From contig NZ_CP107006.1 of NCBI RefSeq assembly GCF_022867795.2, forward strand, positions 3,968,001 to 4,032,000: a stretch of DNA of 64,000 bases, written 5' to 3'. Positions 44,175-51,608 of this stretch are shown one piece after another (within the stretch, counting starts at the first letter, position 1; each line of letters begins with the position of its first letter). A program made the position numbers and the translations under genes. The DNA comes from Chitinophaga horti (GTDB lineage Bacteria; Bacteroidota; Bacteroidia; Chitinophagales; Chitinophagaceae). The notes under the pieces were generated by a model. The model worked only from the letters and a program-made list of their open reading frames with translations, was not told the origin of the DNA and ran no database searches.

Positions 44175-45404
44175 CTATTGCAGCTTAGCTTTCAGTGCTT
44201 TGTCCAGCTCTTCCAGGAACTCTTCAGTATACAGGAAGTGTTTGCCATGCTCCACTTTGTTGCCGTGGATACAAACAGCCAGATCTTTTGTCATCTTGCC
44301 GCTTTCTACTACTTCGATACAAACCTGCTCCAAAGTCTGGCAGAATTTGATCAGCTCCTGGTTGTTGTCCAGGCGGCCACGGAATTCCAGGCCACGGGTC
44401 CAGGCGAAAATAGAAGCGATCGGGTTGGTAGACGTTGGTTTACCAGCCTGGTGGTCGCGGTAGTGACGGGTAACGGTACCGTGGGCAGCTTCAGCTTCCA
44501 TGGTTTTGCCATCAGGCGTAACCAGGGTAGAAGTCATGAGGCCCAGGGAGCCAAAACCTTGCGCTACGGTGTCGGACTGTACGTCGCCATCGTAGTTTTT
44601 ACAAGCCCATACGAAGTTACCGTTCCATTTCAGTGCAGAAGCCACCATGTCGTCGATCAGGCGGTGTTCGTACACCAGGCCGTTTTTGTCGAACTCGGCT
44701 TTGAACTCCTGCTGGTAGATCTCTTCGAAAATATCTTTGAAACGACCATCGTACTTTTTCAGGATGGTGTTTTTAGTGCTCAGGTACAGCGGCCATTTTT
44801 TAATGAGCGCCTGGTTGAAACACGCACGTGCAAAACCTTTGATAGACTCATCGGTGTTGTACATGGCCAGGGCAACGCCGTCGCCTTTGAACTGGTAAAC
44901 TTCGTGCTCGATAACAGTACCGTCTTCACCTTCAAATTTGATAGTGAGTTTACCTTTACCTTTTACAACGAAATCGGTTGCACGGTACTGGTCGCCAAAA
45001 GCGTGACGGCCGATACAGATCGGTGCAGTCCAGTTAGGAACGAGGCGTGGTACATTGCTCATCACGATAGGCTCGCGGAACACAGTACCGTCCAGGATAT
45101 TGCGGATAGTGCCGTTAGGGCTCTTCCACATTTGTTTCAGCTTAAATTCTTCTACACGGGCTTCGTCGGGCGTGATAGTTGCACATTTGATACCTACGCC
45201 GTATTGTTTGATAGCGTTGGCGGCATCTACAGTAACCTGGTCGTTCGTCTGATCGCGGTATTCAACACCCAGGTCGTAATATTTGATATCAAGTTCCAGG
45301 TAAGGCAGAATCAGTTTGTCTTTGATAAACTTCCAGATGATGCGTGTCATCTCGTCTCCATCCAGTTCAACTACCGGATTAGCAACTTTAATTTTTTGAG
45401 ACAT
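44175..45404 (-). CDS. NADP-dependent isocitrate dehydrogenase, eukaryote-like subfamily II
   Basis: Oxidative decarboxylation of isocitrate to 2-oxoglutarate. At 409 aa it opens with [19 protein letters not shown] and has the substrate segment [20 protein letters not shown] and the NADP-binding [12 protein letters not shown]. These are the homodimeric IDH1/IDH2-type marks, unlike the E. coli-type enzyme encoded 151 bp upstream on the same strand. Two large hairpins without T runs lie between the two genes. Confidence 0.95.
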   Translation of the reverse strand: MSQKIKVANPVVELDGDEMTRIIWKFIKDKLILPYLELDIKYYDLGVEYRDQTNDQVTVDAANAIKQYGVGIKCATITPDEARVEEFKLKQMWKSPNGTIRNILDGTVFREPIVMSNVPRLVPNWTAPICIGRHAFGDQYRATDFVVKGKGKLTIKFEGEDGTVIEHEVYQFKGDGVALAMYNTDESIKGFARACFNQALIKKWPLYLSTKNTILKKYDGRFKDIFEEIYQQEFKAEFDKNGLVYEHRLIDDMVASALKWNGNFVWACKNYDGDVQSDTVAQGFGSLGLMTSTLVTPDGKTMEAEAAHGTVTRHYRDHQAGKPTSTNPIASIFAWTRGLEFRGRLDNNQELIKFCQTLEQVCIEVVESGKMTKDLAVCIHGNKVEHGKHFLYTEEFLEELDKALKAKLQ

Positions 45405-45445
45405 TGGTTACAGTTTCAGGTTTTTATAAAGGTGATATAAGTAAC

Positions 45446-45481
45446 GGGAACATGGCTACGCGTTCGGCGGGCCATGTTCCC
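45446..45481 (-). other. Inverted repeat upstream of the subfamily II dehydrogenase
   Basis: GGGAACATGG/CCATGTTCCC, 10 perfect pairs with a 16-nt loop, 42 bp before the start. There is no T run, so it is a leader hairpin or protein site rather than a terminator. Confidence 0.5.
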
Positions 45482-45505
45482 GGAATTGGCTAAAATACAA
45501 ACTTT

Positions 45506-45552
45506 CTGCTGATCCTCCTCACCAATTAATTGCTTAACCGGTTAATCAGCAG
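45506..45552. other. Inverted repeat after icd
   Basis: CTGCTGAT/ATCAGCAG arms enclosing the smaller palindrome TTAACCGGTTAA. The only T run is on the plus strand, so it is a poor terminator for the leftward icd. Confidence 0.4.
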
Positions 45553-45555
45553 TTT

Positions 45556-46821
45556 TTACATATGTTTGATAATCTCGTCGGCAAACTCGCTACATTTCAC
45601 CAGCGTGGCGTCGTCCATCAGTTTGTAGAAGTCGATGGTTACACGCTTACGCATGATGGCGGTGCTGAGGCCGTGCACGATAATGTCTGCCGCTTCTTTC
45701 CAGCCCATATACTCCAGCATCATTACACCGGAAAGGATAACGGAAGAAGGGTTCATTGTATCGGTGTTAGCGAAACGCGGTGCCGTACCGTGCGTAGCTT
45801 CGAATACCGCGTGGCCGGTAGCGTAGTTGATGTTGGCGCCTGGCGCAATACCGATACCACCCACCGCTGCTGCCAGGGCGTCGGAAATATAGTCACCGTT
45901 AAGGTTGAGGGTAGCGATCACAGAGTAATCCTGTGGTGCCAGTAATATCTGCTGGAGGAAGTTGTCCGCGATCACATCGTTGATCAGGATTTTCTTATGC
46001 GCCAATTCGATCTTCATTTCTTTGTTCGCCTCTTCCTCGCCTTTCTCTTTCTTGGTATTTTCCCACTGTTCCCAGGTGTACACCTTATCGCCAAACTCGC
46101 GTACCGCCAGCTCGTAGCCCCAGTTTTTGAAGCCACCCTCGGTAAACTTCATGATGTTGCCTTTGTGTACGATGGATACAGATGGTTTGTTGTGATCTAC
46201 CGCGTACTGGATAGCCGCGCGTACCAACCTTTCGGTACCCTGGCGGCTAACGGGTTTAATACCGAAGGATGAAGTTTCAGGGAAGCGGATCTTTTTAACA
46301 CCCAGTTCCTCCTGCAGGAACTTCAGCATTTTGTCGGCCTCGGGAGTGCCGTACATATATTCGATACCAGCATAGATGTCCTCGGTATTTTCGCGGAAAA
46401 TAACCATGTCCACCTTTTCGGGATGTTTAACGGGAGAGGGTACTTTGTTGAACCAACGTACAGGACGAACACAAGCGTACAGGTCCAGCTCCTGGCGCAT
46501 GGCCACGTTGAGCGAGCGGATGCCGCCGCCAACAGGGGTGCTGAGGGGGCCTTTGATAGATACGAGGTACTCTTTCAGATCGCGCAGGGTGTCTGCCGGC
46601 AGCCATTCACCGGTTTGCTGGAAGCTTTTTTCACCTGCCATTACTTCCTTCCACTCGATTTTGCGCCCTTGTCCATACGCCTTTTCAATCGCGGTGTCGA
46701 ATACACGCACACTTGCGCGCCAGATATCGGGACCTATCCCATCACCTTCGATAAAAGGAATAATAGGGTGATTCGGGACCTGAATCTGTCCATTGCTCAT
46801 CGTTATTTTTTCTGCCGGCAT
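45556..46821 (-). CDS. icd: NADP-dependent isocitrate dehydrogenase, E. coli-type
   Basis: The 421-aa subfamily I enzyme has [12 protein letters not shown] (about 23-34), [33 protein letters not shown] with the substrate Ser (the phosphorylatable one in E. coli), [14 protein letters not shown] and [10 protein letters not shown]. It is the same reaction as the neighbouring subfamily II enzyme. TACCTTTG (46873-46866, minus) is the likely -7 element, giving a leader of about 38 nt. The start 7 codons further in is an alternative. Confidence 0.95.
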   Translation of the reverse strand: MPAEKITMSNGQIQVPNHPIIPFIEGDGIGPDIWRASVRVFDTAIEKAYGQGRKIEWKEVMAGEKSFQQTGEWLPADTLRDLKEYLVSIKGPLSTPVGGGIRSLNVAMRQELDLYACVRPVRWFNKVPSPVKHPEKVDMVIFRENTEDIYAGIEYMYGTPEADKMLKFLQEELGVKKIRFPETSSFGIKPVSRQGTERLVRAAIQYAVDHNKPSVSIVHKGNIMKFTEGGFKNWGYELAVREFGDKVYTWEQWENTKKEKGEEEANKEMKIELAHKKILINDVIADNFLQQILLAPQDYSVIATLNLNGDYISDALAAAVGGIGIAPGANINYATGHAVFEATHGTAPRFANTDTMNPSSVILSGVMMLEYMGWKEAADIIVHGLSTAIMRKRVTIDFYKLMDDATLVKCSEFADEIIKHM

Positions 46822-46865
46822 AAAATCAATTTATTGATGCATTTACGAATATTAAAACAGCAGCG

Positions 46866-46873
46866 CAAAGGTA
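46866..46873 (-). promoter_or_regulatory. -7 element of icd
   Basis: TACCTTTG on the minus strand, full TAnnTTTG match; no clear -33 element. Confidence 0.45.
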
Positions 46874-46913
46874 AGGGTTTATGCCAGCCCGATCACATAA
46901 AAATTTTGTATGG

Positions 46914-47552
46914 ATGACTCGTTTCATGTTAATTTTGGTGCTTCTTTCCACCGCCTTAAAACCATTAAAAAAAGTGAATTTTTCCTACCTCGCCCTGGGC
47001 GATAGTTACACCATCGGCGAGGCCGTGCCTGCCGACGAGCGCTTCCCAGCTAAACTGGCGTCGCTCCTGCACATCGCGGAGCCCAGGATCGTAGCCGTTA
47101 CCGGGTGGACGACCGACGAACTGGCCGCAGGCATCGAAGCGGCTGATATTCAGGCCACTTACGACCTGGTGACCCTGCTTATCGGCGTTAATAACCAGTA
47201 CCGCGGCCGTTCCCTGCCCGAGTACCGCGAACAGTTTACTTCCCTGCTGAAACAGGCCATTGCCTTTGCCGGCCACAAAGCCGACCATGTGATCGTGGTA
47301 TCCATCCCCGACTGGGGCGTTACCCCCTTCGCCGCCGGCCGCGACCAGCAGCAGATCGCCGCAGAAATCGACGCATTCAATGCCGCCAATAAAGAGATTG
47401 CCCTGGCCCATGGCGCTCAGTGGATCGACATCACTCCCTTTACCCGCGAAGCGACTGCCGATCCCGCGCTGGTGGCAAGCGATGGACTGCATCCCTCCGG
47501 GAAGGACTACGCCCGATGGGCAGCAGCGATCGCTCCACTTGTAAAACGATAA
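46914..47552 (+). CDS. SGNH/GDSL-family hydrolase
   Basis: A 212-aa esterase/lipase-like enzyme. Block I YLALGDSYTIGE (catalytic Ser), the block III position GVNNQ and block V SDGLHPSGKDY (Asp and His) are intact. An N-terminal hydrophobic stretch FMLILVLLSTAL suggests export or anchoring. The start at 46914 keeps this stretch near the N-terminus; an upstream in-frame codon adds only 11 polar residues. The substrate is unknown. Confidence 0.85.
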   Translation: MTRFMLILVLLSTALKPLKKVNFSYLALGDSYTIGEAVPADERFPAKLASLLHIAEPRIVAVTGWTTDELAAGIEAADIQATYDLVTLLIGVNNQYRGRSLPEYREQFTSLLKQAIAFAGHKADHVIVVSIPDWGVTPFAAGRDQQQIAAEIDAFNAANKEIALAHGAQWIDITPFTREATADPALVASDGLHPSGKDYARWAAAIAPLVKR

Positions 47553-47557
47553 TAAGC

Positions 47558-47580
47558 AGACCGGGTAACCGGTCTTTTTC
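47558..47580 (+). terminator. Terminator after the SGNH hydrolase
   Basis: AGACCGG-GTAA-CCGGTCT followed by TTTTCTTT. Confidence 0.85.
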
Positions 47581-47666
47581 TTTATAGCCGGCCTCCCCCA
47601 ACTTCTGCAGTAACGCACCACTGGCGGGCGGTCGTGCAGCGTGCATCTATTGCCTTACCGGCCAAG

Positions 47667-47849
47667 ATCCTACCAACATCCTCCGACAATCCCTCCTACT
47701 CCCTAGGTTCATCCTAGGTTCAACCTTCGTTCATCCTTCGTTCAACTTACGTTCACGAGCCTAGGTTGAACGTAAGTTAAGCCTAAGTTAAGCCTAGGAT
47801 GAACCTAGGGAGCAGCATGGATGCAGCATGGATGCAGCATGGATGCGGC
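47667..47849. repeat. Array of degenerate 11-bp units with reversing polarity (array B)
   Basis: Eight left-arm 11-bp units (47667-47754) move from ATCCTACCAAC through TCCCTAGGTTC to AACTTACGTTC. A 5-bp ACGAG turn follows at 47755-47759. Four right-arm units (CCTAGGTTGAA, CGTAAGTTAAG, CCTAAGTTAAG, CCTAGGATGAA) occupy 47760-47803. After CCTAGGGA come three exact copies of an unrelated 11-mer, GCAGCATGGAT (47812-47844). Outer arms CCCTAGGTTCATCCTAGG (47701-47718) and CCTAGGATGAACCTAGGG (47793-47810) are perfect 18-bp inverted repeats. The units match those of array A. Confidence 0.88.
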
Positions 47850-48030
47850 TTTAAGGGGAGAGGATTCCCTGAAAGCCGGAGTAAAGCCGGAAAATGCAAC
47901 TCGGTCGAGTGATAGTATTTTATCGAAGTTTGTGCTGGCGCGCGCCACCGTCCGCCATCGCGAATGAAATGAAGCGAGCCTCCGCTTTAGTCTCGTTTGG
48001 TGTCAGTTGTGCGGCCATGGGCACAGGAGC

Positions 48031-48175
48031 GAAGACTGCACACGAGGATTGCTTCGCTTCGCTCGCAAAGACGCAGAGTTGTCGCTCGCAAGGGCGGCGA
48101 GTCCCAGACTACACACGCCGGTTGCTTCGCTTCGCTCGCAAAGACGGCGAGTCGTCGCTCGCAAAGACCGCGACT
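48031..48175. repeat. 73-bp degenerate duplication rich in GCTTCGCTTCGCTCGCAAAGACG
   Basis: Two copies of the CACACG...TTGCTTCGCTTCGCTCGC block at 48039 and 48112, with shorter CGTCGCTCGCAAAGAC echoes after each. The motif resembles dispersed intergenic repeats seen in many bacterial genomes. Between 47850 and 48030 and between 48176 and 48260 nothing was recognised. Confidence 0.75.
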
Positions 48176-48261
48176 CGCACCGGTAAAAAACGACCGCCTC
48201 CCATTTCACCGGCGATTTACCCGGTTTCACCGGAAAGGGGCGGTTTCCTGCCTAAACGGCG

Positions 48262-48292
48262 TTGTAAGGCGTGATAATCCGGAATATTTTTG
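48262..48292 (+). promoter_or_regulatory. Promoter of the LiaF-like gene
   Basis: TTG (48262-48264), 20 nt, TATTTTTG (48285-48292). The expected start site is about 10 nt before the ATG. Confidence 0.6.
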
Positions 48293-48309
48293 TTGCACAA
48301 TTAAAATAT

Positions 48310-49011
48310 ATGAACAGTTATAATCGTCAACAAGAAAGAAAAAGTAGTTTATGGGGTGGACTGATCCTGCTGGTAATAGGTGCATTTTGGCTCCTGAGAC
48401 AATTAGACCTCCACATTCCTCACTGGGTATTTTCGTGGCAGACGGTCCTGATTGCCGTTGGCATTCTGTTGGGTGCCAAAAGAAACTTTACCGGCGCGGC
48501 ATGGATAATCCTGGTGTGTATCGGCAGCATTTTCCTGATAGACGACATTTTTGACTGGAATTTTAGCATGTCACGTTTTATCTGGCCGCTTGTCTTTATA
48601 TGTGCAGGCATTTTCCTGGTGGTACAGTCGACCGAAAGAAGACGCCGCGAAATTATCCTGCAGCCGGGTGAAAATGCAGACGACTACATTGCCAATACCT
48701 CACTTTTTGGCGGGAGCACGAAAGTGGTATTCAGCAAAAACTTCCGGGGCGGTTACATTTCCGACACGTTTGGCGGATCAGAGGTTAACCTGAGCCAGGC
48801 GGACTTTAACGGCATCGCGGTACTGGATGTACAATGCCTGTTCGGCGGCTCCGAAATTACGGTACCTCCACATTGGGAAGTACGCATTAACGTGAGCTCG
48901 ATCTTTGGCGGTGTGGATGATGCCCGTACCAAACCCGTGGCCATCAACCCGGACAAAATACTGATCATCAAAGGCTCCTGCACCTTTGGCGGCGTAAGTG
49001 TTAAGAACTAA
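48310..49011 (+). CDS. LiaF-like membrane protein (DUF5668 plus LiaF C-terminal domain)
   Basis: The 233-aa protein has four predicted helices in residues about 15-110 (LWGGLILLVIGAFWLLRQL is the DUF5668 mark). A C-terminal beta-helical LiaF-type domain with repeated LFGGS/FGG turns follows. LiaF proteins modulate LytTR- or LiaRS-type envelope-stress signalling. Here a LytS-LytR pair lies two genes downstream on the same strand, so a regulatory partnership is plausible. The ATG at 48310 fits the promoter; earlier in-frame codons lie upstream of it. Confidence 0.85.
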   Translation: MNSYNRQQERKSSLWGGLILLVIGAFWLLRQLDLHIPHWVFSWQTVLIAVGILLGAKRNFTGAAWIILVCIGSIFLIDDIFDWNFSMSRFIWPLVFICAGIFLVVQSTERRRREIILQPGENADDYIANTSLFGGSTKVVFSKNFRGGYISDTFGGSEVNLSQADFNGIAVLDVQCLFGGSEITVPPHWEVRINVSSIFGGVDDARTKPVAINPDKILIIKGSCTFGGVSVKN

Positions 49012-49059
49012 CAGCAGCGCAGGCTGCGCTTATTGTGACAAATTATTAAAGCATATTTT

Positions 49060-49413
49060 ATGAATTGGTTCGTTGCAAAAATTGTTTACCAGATCATCTG
49101 CGGACAAGGTGTTCATCAGCCGCAGTTCGATGAGCAGCTGCGCCTTATCAGCGCGGGCAACAAGCAGGAAGCCTGGCAGAAAGCCGCTTCCATCGGGCAA
49201 CAGGAGCAACACTCGTTCCTGAACCAGAAAAAGGAACTGGTGGAATGGCGCTTTATCAACGTGCCGGAACTGTACGCGCTGGACGATCTGAAAGATGGAA
49301 TGGAAATTTATTCCCGCGTGGAAGAACCGGAAAATGAAACTTCCTACGTAGCGCTTTTACAGATGAAAGCATCGCAATTGCAGGTACCAAAGGTTTTAGC
49401 ACTTAACTTGTAG
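49060..49413 (+). CDS. DUF4288 domain protein
   Basis: The 117-aa small cytosolic protein has the DUF4288 pattern WFVAKIVYQIICG, QFDEQLRLI and VEWRFINVPELYAL. The function is unknown. It stands 48 bp after the LiaF-like gene and 17 bp before the histidine kinase, so it probably belongs to the same operon. Confidence 0.85.
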   Translation: MNWFVAKIVYQIICGQGVHQPQFDEQLRLISAGNKQEAWQKAASIGQQEQHSFLNQKKELVEWRFINVPELYALDDLKDGMEIYSRVEEPENETSYVALLQMKASQLQVPKVLALNL

Positions 49414-49430
49414 GAAATTTTCACAGGTAG

Positions 49431-50476
49431 ATGGCAAAACCATTATCAACCCAACCCGCTTTCCGGTTTACGTTCATAATCTCCTGGACCGCAGGCGTAC
49501 TGGCCCTTACCGCGCTGATCTACTTCTGGTTCGGATTCGGTTTGCTTCCCGCCCTGGTCGACGGATGGCTGAACGTATCACTGCTGGCGCTCGACGCCCT
49601 GCTGATCGTACATAACCTGGCGTATTACCGCCCTACCAGCGGCCGCTTCCTGTTCGTCATTGCTGTTAACGCCACGCTCGCCGCCGGCTGTTTGTACTTC
49701 GGCTATTACATTTGCGGCCTGTTATTCAAAGATCAGCCGCTGTACCTCGACTGGCTGAAGGCCTCTCTCTGCCGGTACGTTTCCTGGTCGCGTGGATCTT
49801 TTTGTCTGCTATCAGCCTGCTGAGTTTCTTCTGGTACGAAATAAAAGCGCAGCAGGAAACGATCGAAAAGAAAGACACGGCGGAAAAGCTGGCTACCGAA
49901 GCCGAACTGTTTAAACTCAGGCACCAGCTGCAGCCGCATTTCCTGTTCAACAGTCTTAATTCTATCAACGCACTCATTGGTATACGACCAGAAGAGGCGC
50001 GGCAAATGGTGCAGAAGTTATCTGATTTTCTAAGGGGTACGCTCAAAAAAGAAGACCAGGCTTCCACCACATTAAAAGAAGAAATTCAATACCTGCAATG
50101 GTATCTCGATATAGAAAAGGTGAGGTTCCGGCATCGCCTGAGCACCGAAATTGATTGTAGTGAAGAAAGTCTGAACACCCAGCTGCCGCCGCTTTTACTG
50201 CAGCCAGTCGTTGAAAATGCCATCAAGTTTGGATTGTACGACACCATCGGCGACATTACCATCCGCATCAAAAGCTGGACGGCCGACGATATGCTGTTCA
50301 TCAGCGTCGACAATCCGTTTGATCCGGAATTGCAGCATTCGACGAAGGGCACCGGGTTTGGACTATCATCCATACAACGCAGGCTGTTCCTTTTATTTGG
50401 CCGGGCCGACCTGTTAAGCACACAAACTCACGATACTACTTTTACCACGCTTATAAAAGTACCGCAATCACAATGA
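49431..50476 (+). pseudogene. LytS-type sensor histidine kinase, split by a frameshift in a (CT)4 tract
   Basis: The first frame (ATG 49431, stop 49823) encodes an N-terminal membrane sensor with about four helices. The second frame (open to 50476) has a fifth helix, then the His_kinase motif LRHQLQPHFLFNSLNSINALI and HATPase motifs PLLLQPVVENAIKFG and GTGFGLSSIQRR. They join at GCCTCTCTCTGCC (49761-49773): with three instead of four CT units the protein reads through as DWLKASLPVRFLVAW, about 347 aa. The downstream piece has no ATG near its start. So it is a recent +2 slippage, a phase-variable gene or a sequence error. The response regulator overlaps its end by 4 bp and is intact. Confidence 0.85.
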
Positions 50477-51210
50477 TCAAAGCTGTAATTATAGACGACG
50501 AACCGCTGGCCCGCGAACTGGTACTGGAGTACCTTCGCAACTGGCCACAGGTAACCGTTTTACAGGAATGTAACGATGGCTTCGAAGGCTTAAAGGCCAT
50601 CCAGCAACATCAACCCGATCTTATTTTTTTAGATATACAAATGCCGAAGATCAACGGCTTCGAAATGCTGGAACTGGTGGAAAAACTGCCGGCCGTTATT
50701 TTCACCACGGCGTTTGAAGAATACGCCCTGCGCGCCTTCGAAGTGAGTGCGGCCGATTACTTACTAAAACCTTTCTCCCGCGAACGTTTCGATAAAGCGA
50801 TGCAGAAGCTGGCAGATGCAACAGCTGCCCCCGCTGCCCTGCCGGAAGTACTGGATGCCGCCGCCCGTGAAATGCCCGCGCAACACAACCGCATAGTCGT
50901 TAAAACGAACGGTAAAATTAAGATCATCCCCATGGCTGATATTCATTACATAGAAGCAGCGGATGATTATGTGAAGATCGTTACACAGGAAGGCAGTTTC
51001 CTGAAGAACAAGACCATGGCCTTCTTCGAAAAAACGCTCGATGCGCTACAATTCATTCGCGTGCACCGCAGTTATATTCTGAACGTTAGCCAGATCACGC
51101 GACTGGAGCCTTACGAGAAAGAAACTTATCTCGCTGTATTACGCGATGGCAATAAGGTACAGGTAAGTAAAACGGGATATCCTAAATTGAAAGAGGTATT
51201 GGGTTTATAA
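50473..51210 (+). CDS. LytTR-family response regulator
   Basis: The 245-aa protein has a receiver domain with acidic pair DDE (8-10), phospho-acceptor D54 in LIFLDIQMP, and Thr and Lys of the switch (FTTAFEEYALRAF, LLKPF). A LytTR DNA-binding domain is at about 142-245 (IHYIEAADDYVKI, FIRVHRSYILN). It is coupled to the kinase by an ATGA overlap. Such pairs in Bacteroidota often control envelope or transport genes. Confidence 0.93.
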   Translation: MIKAVIIDDEPLARELVLEYLRNWPQVTVLQECNDGFEGLKAIQQHQPDLIFLDIQMPKINGFEMLELVEKLPAVIFTTAFEEYALRAFEVSAADYLLKPFSRERFDKAMQKLADATAAPAALPEVLDAAAREMPAQHNRIVVKTNGKIKIIPMADIHYIEAADDYVKIVTQEGSFLKNKTMAFFEKTLDALQFIRVHRSYILNVSQITRLEPYEKETYLAVLRDGNKVQVSKTGYPKLKEVLGL

Positions 51211-51211
51211 A

Positions 51212-51601
51212 TCACAAGCTGGAAAATAAACGTTCCAGCTTTTCTTTTTTAAGCACCTTTTGCCCTTGTTCACCGCTGGCAATAAGGCGGCCGTTGGAAT
51301 AAGCTTCATAAGTACAAATGATTTCGTGCTGATACAATGCCTTTACCATGGCGGTAAACTCCACCACCGCGCCTTTTAACGCAGGCGCATGATGGGTGAC
51401 GGTAAGGCTGGTACCAATGCCCTCTTCCTCCTCCTCTTTCATTTCGAGTACGAACAAACGGCAACACCATTCCGCATCGCGGGCCAGTGCGAATGTGGCG
51501 TATACCGGATGCACCGCGCCGCTGTCAAACGCCGCACAATCTTCCTCCCGCACATGGCGCGTAAAGTGTTTGGTATCGCCTGGTTGAAATATGGCTTTCA
51601 T
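51212..51601 (-). CDS. FlK-like hot-dog thioesterase
   Basis: The 129-aa protein has the fluoroacetyl-CoA thioesterase-like pattern VYATFALARDAEWCCRLFV (conserved AEW Glu), GTSLTVTHHAPALKGAVVEF and GEQGQKV. It probably hydrolyses a small acyl-CoA; the substrate is unknown. The start at 51601 (MKAIFQPG) is 7 bp after the mntH stop, so it is the third gene of the mntR-mntH unit. It ends 1 bp from the convergent response-regulator gene. Confidence 0.8.
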   Translation of the reverse strand: MKAIFQPGDTKHFTRHVREEDCAAFDSGAVHPVYATFALARDAEWCCRLFVLEMKEEEEEGIGTSLTVTHHAPALKGAVVEFTAMVKALYQHEIICTYEAYSNGRLIASGEQGQKVLKKEKLERLFSSL

Positions 51602-51608
51602 CTGCAGT

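Noticed and set aside
44178..45440. 420-codon open frame antisense to the subfamily II isocitrate dehydrogenase
   Set aside because: It mirrors the codon pattern of the real gene, has no recognisable motifs and no promoter; a composition artefact.
45506..45552. Intrinsic terminator for icd
   Set aside because: The T run is on the wrong strand for the leftward transcript; kept only as an inverted repeat.
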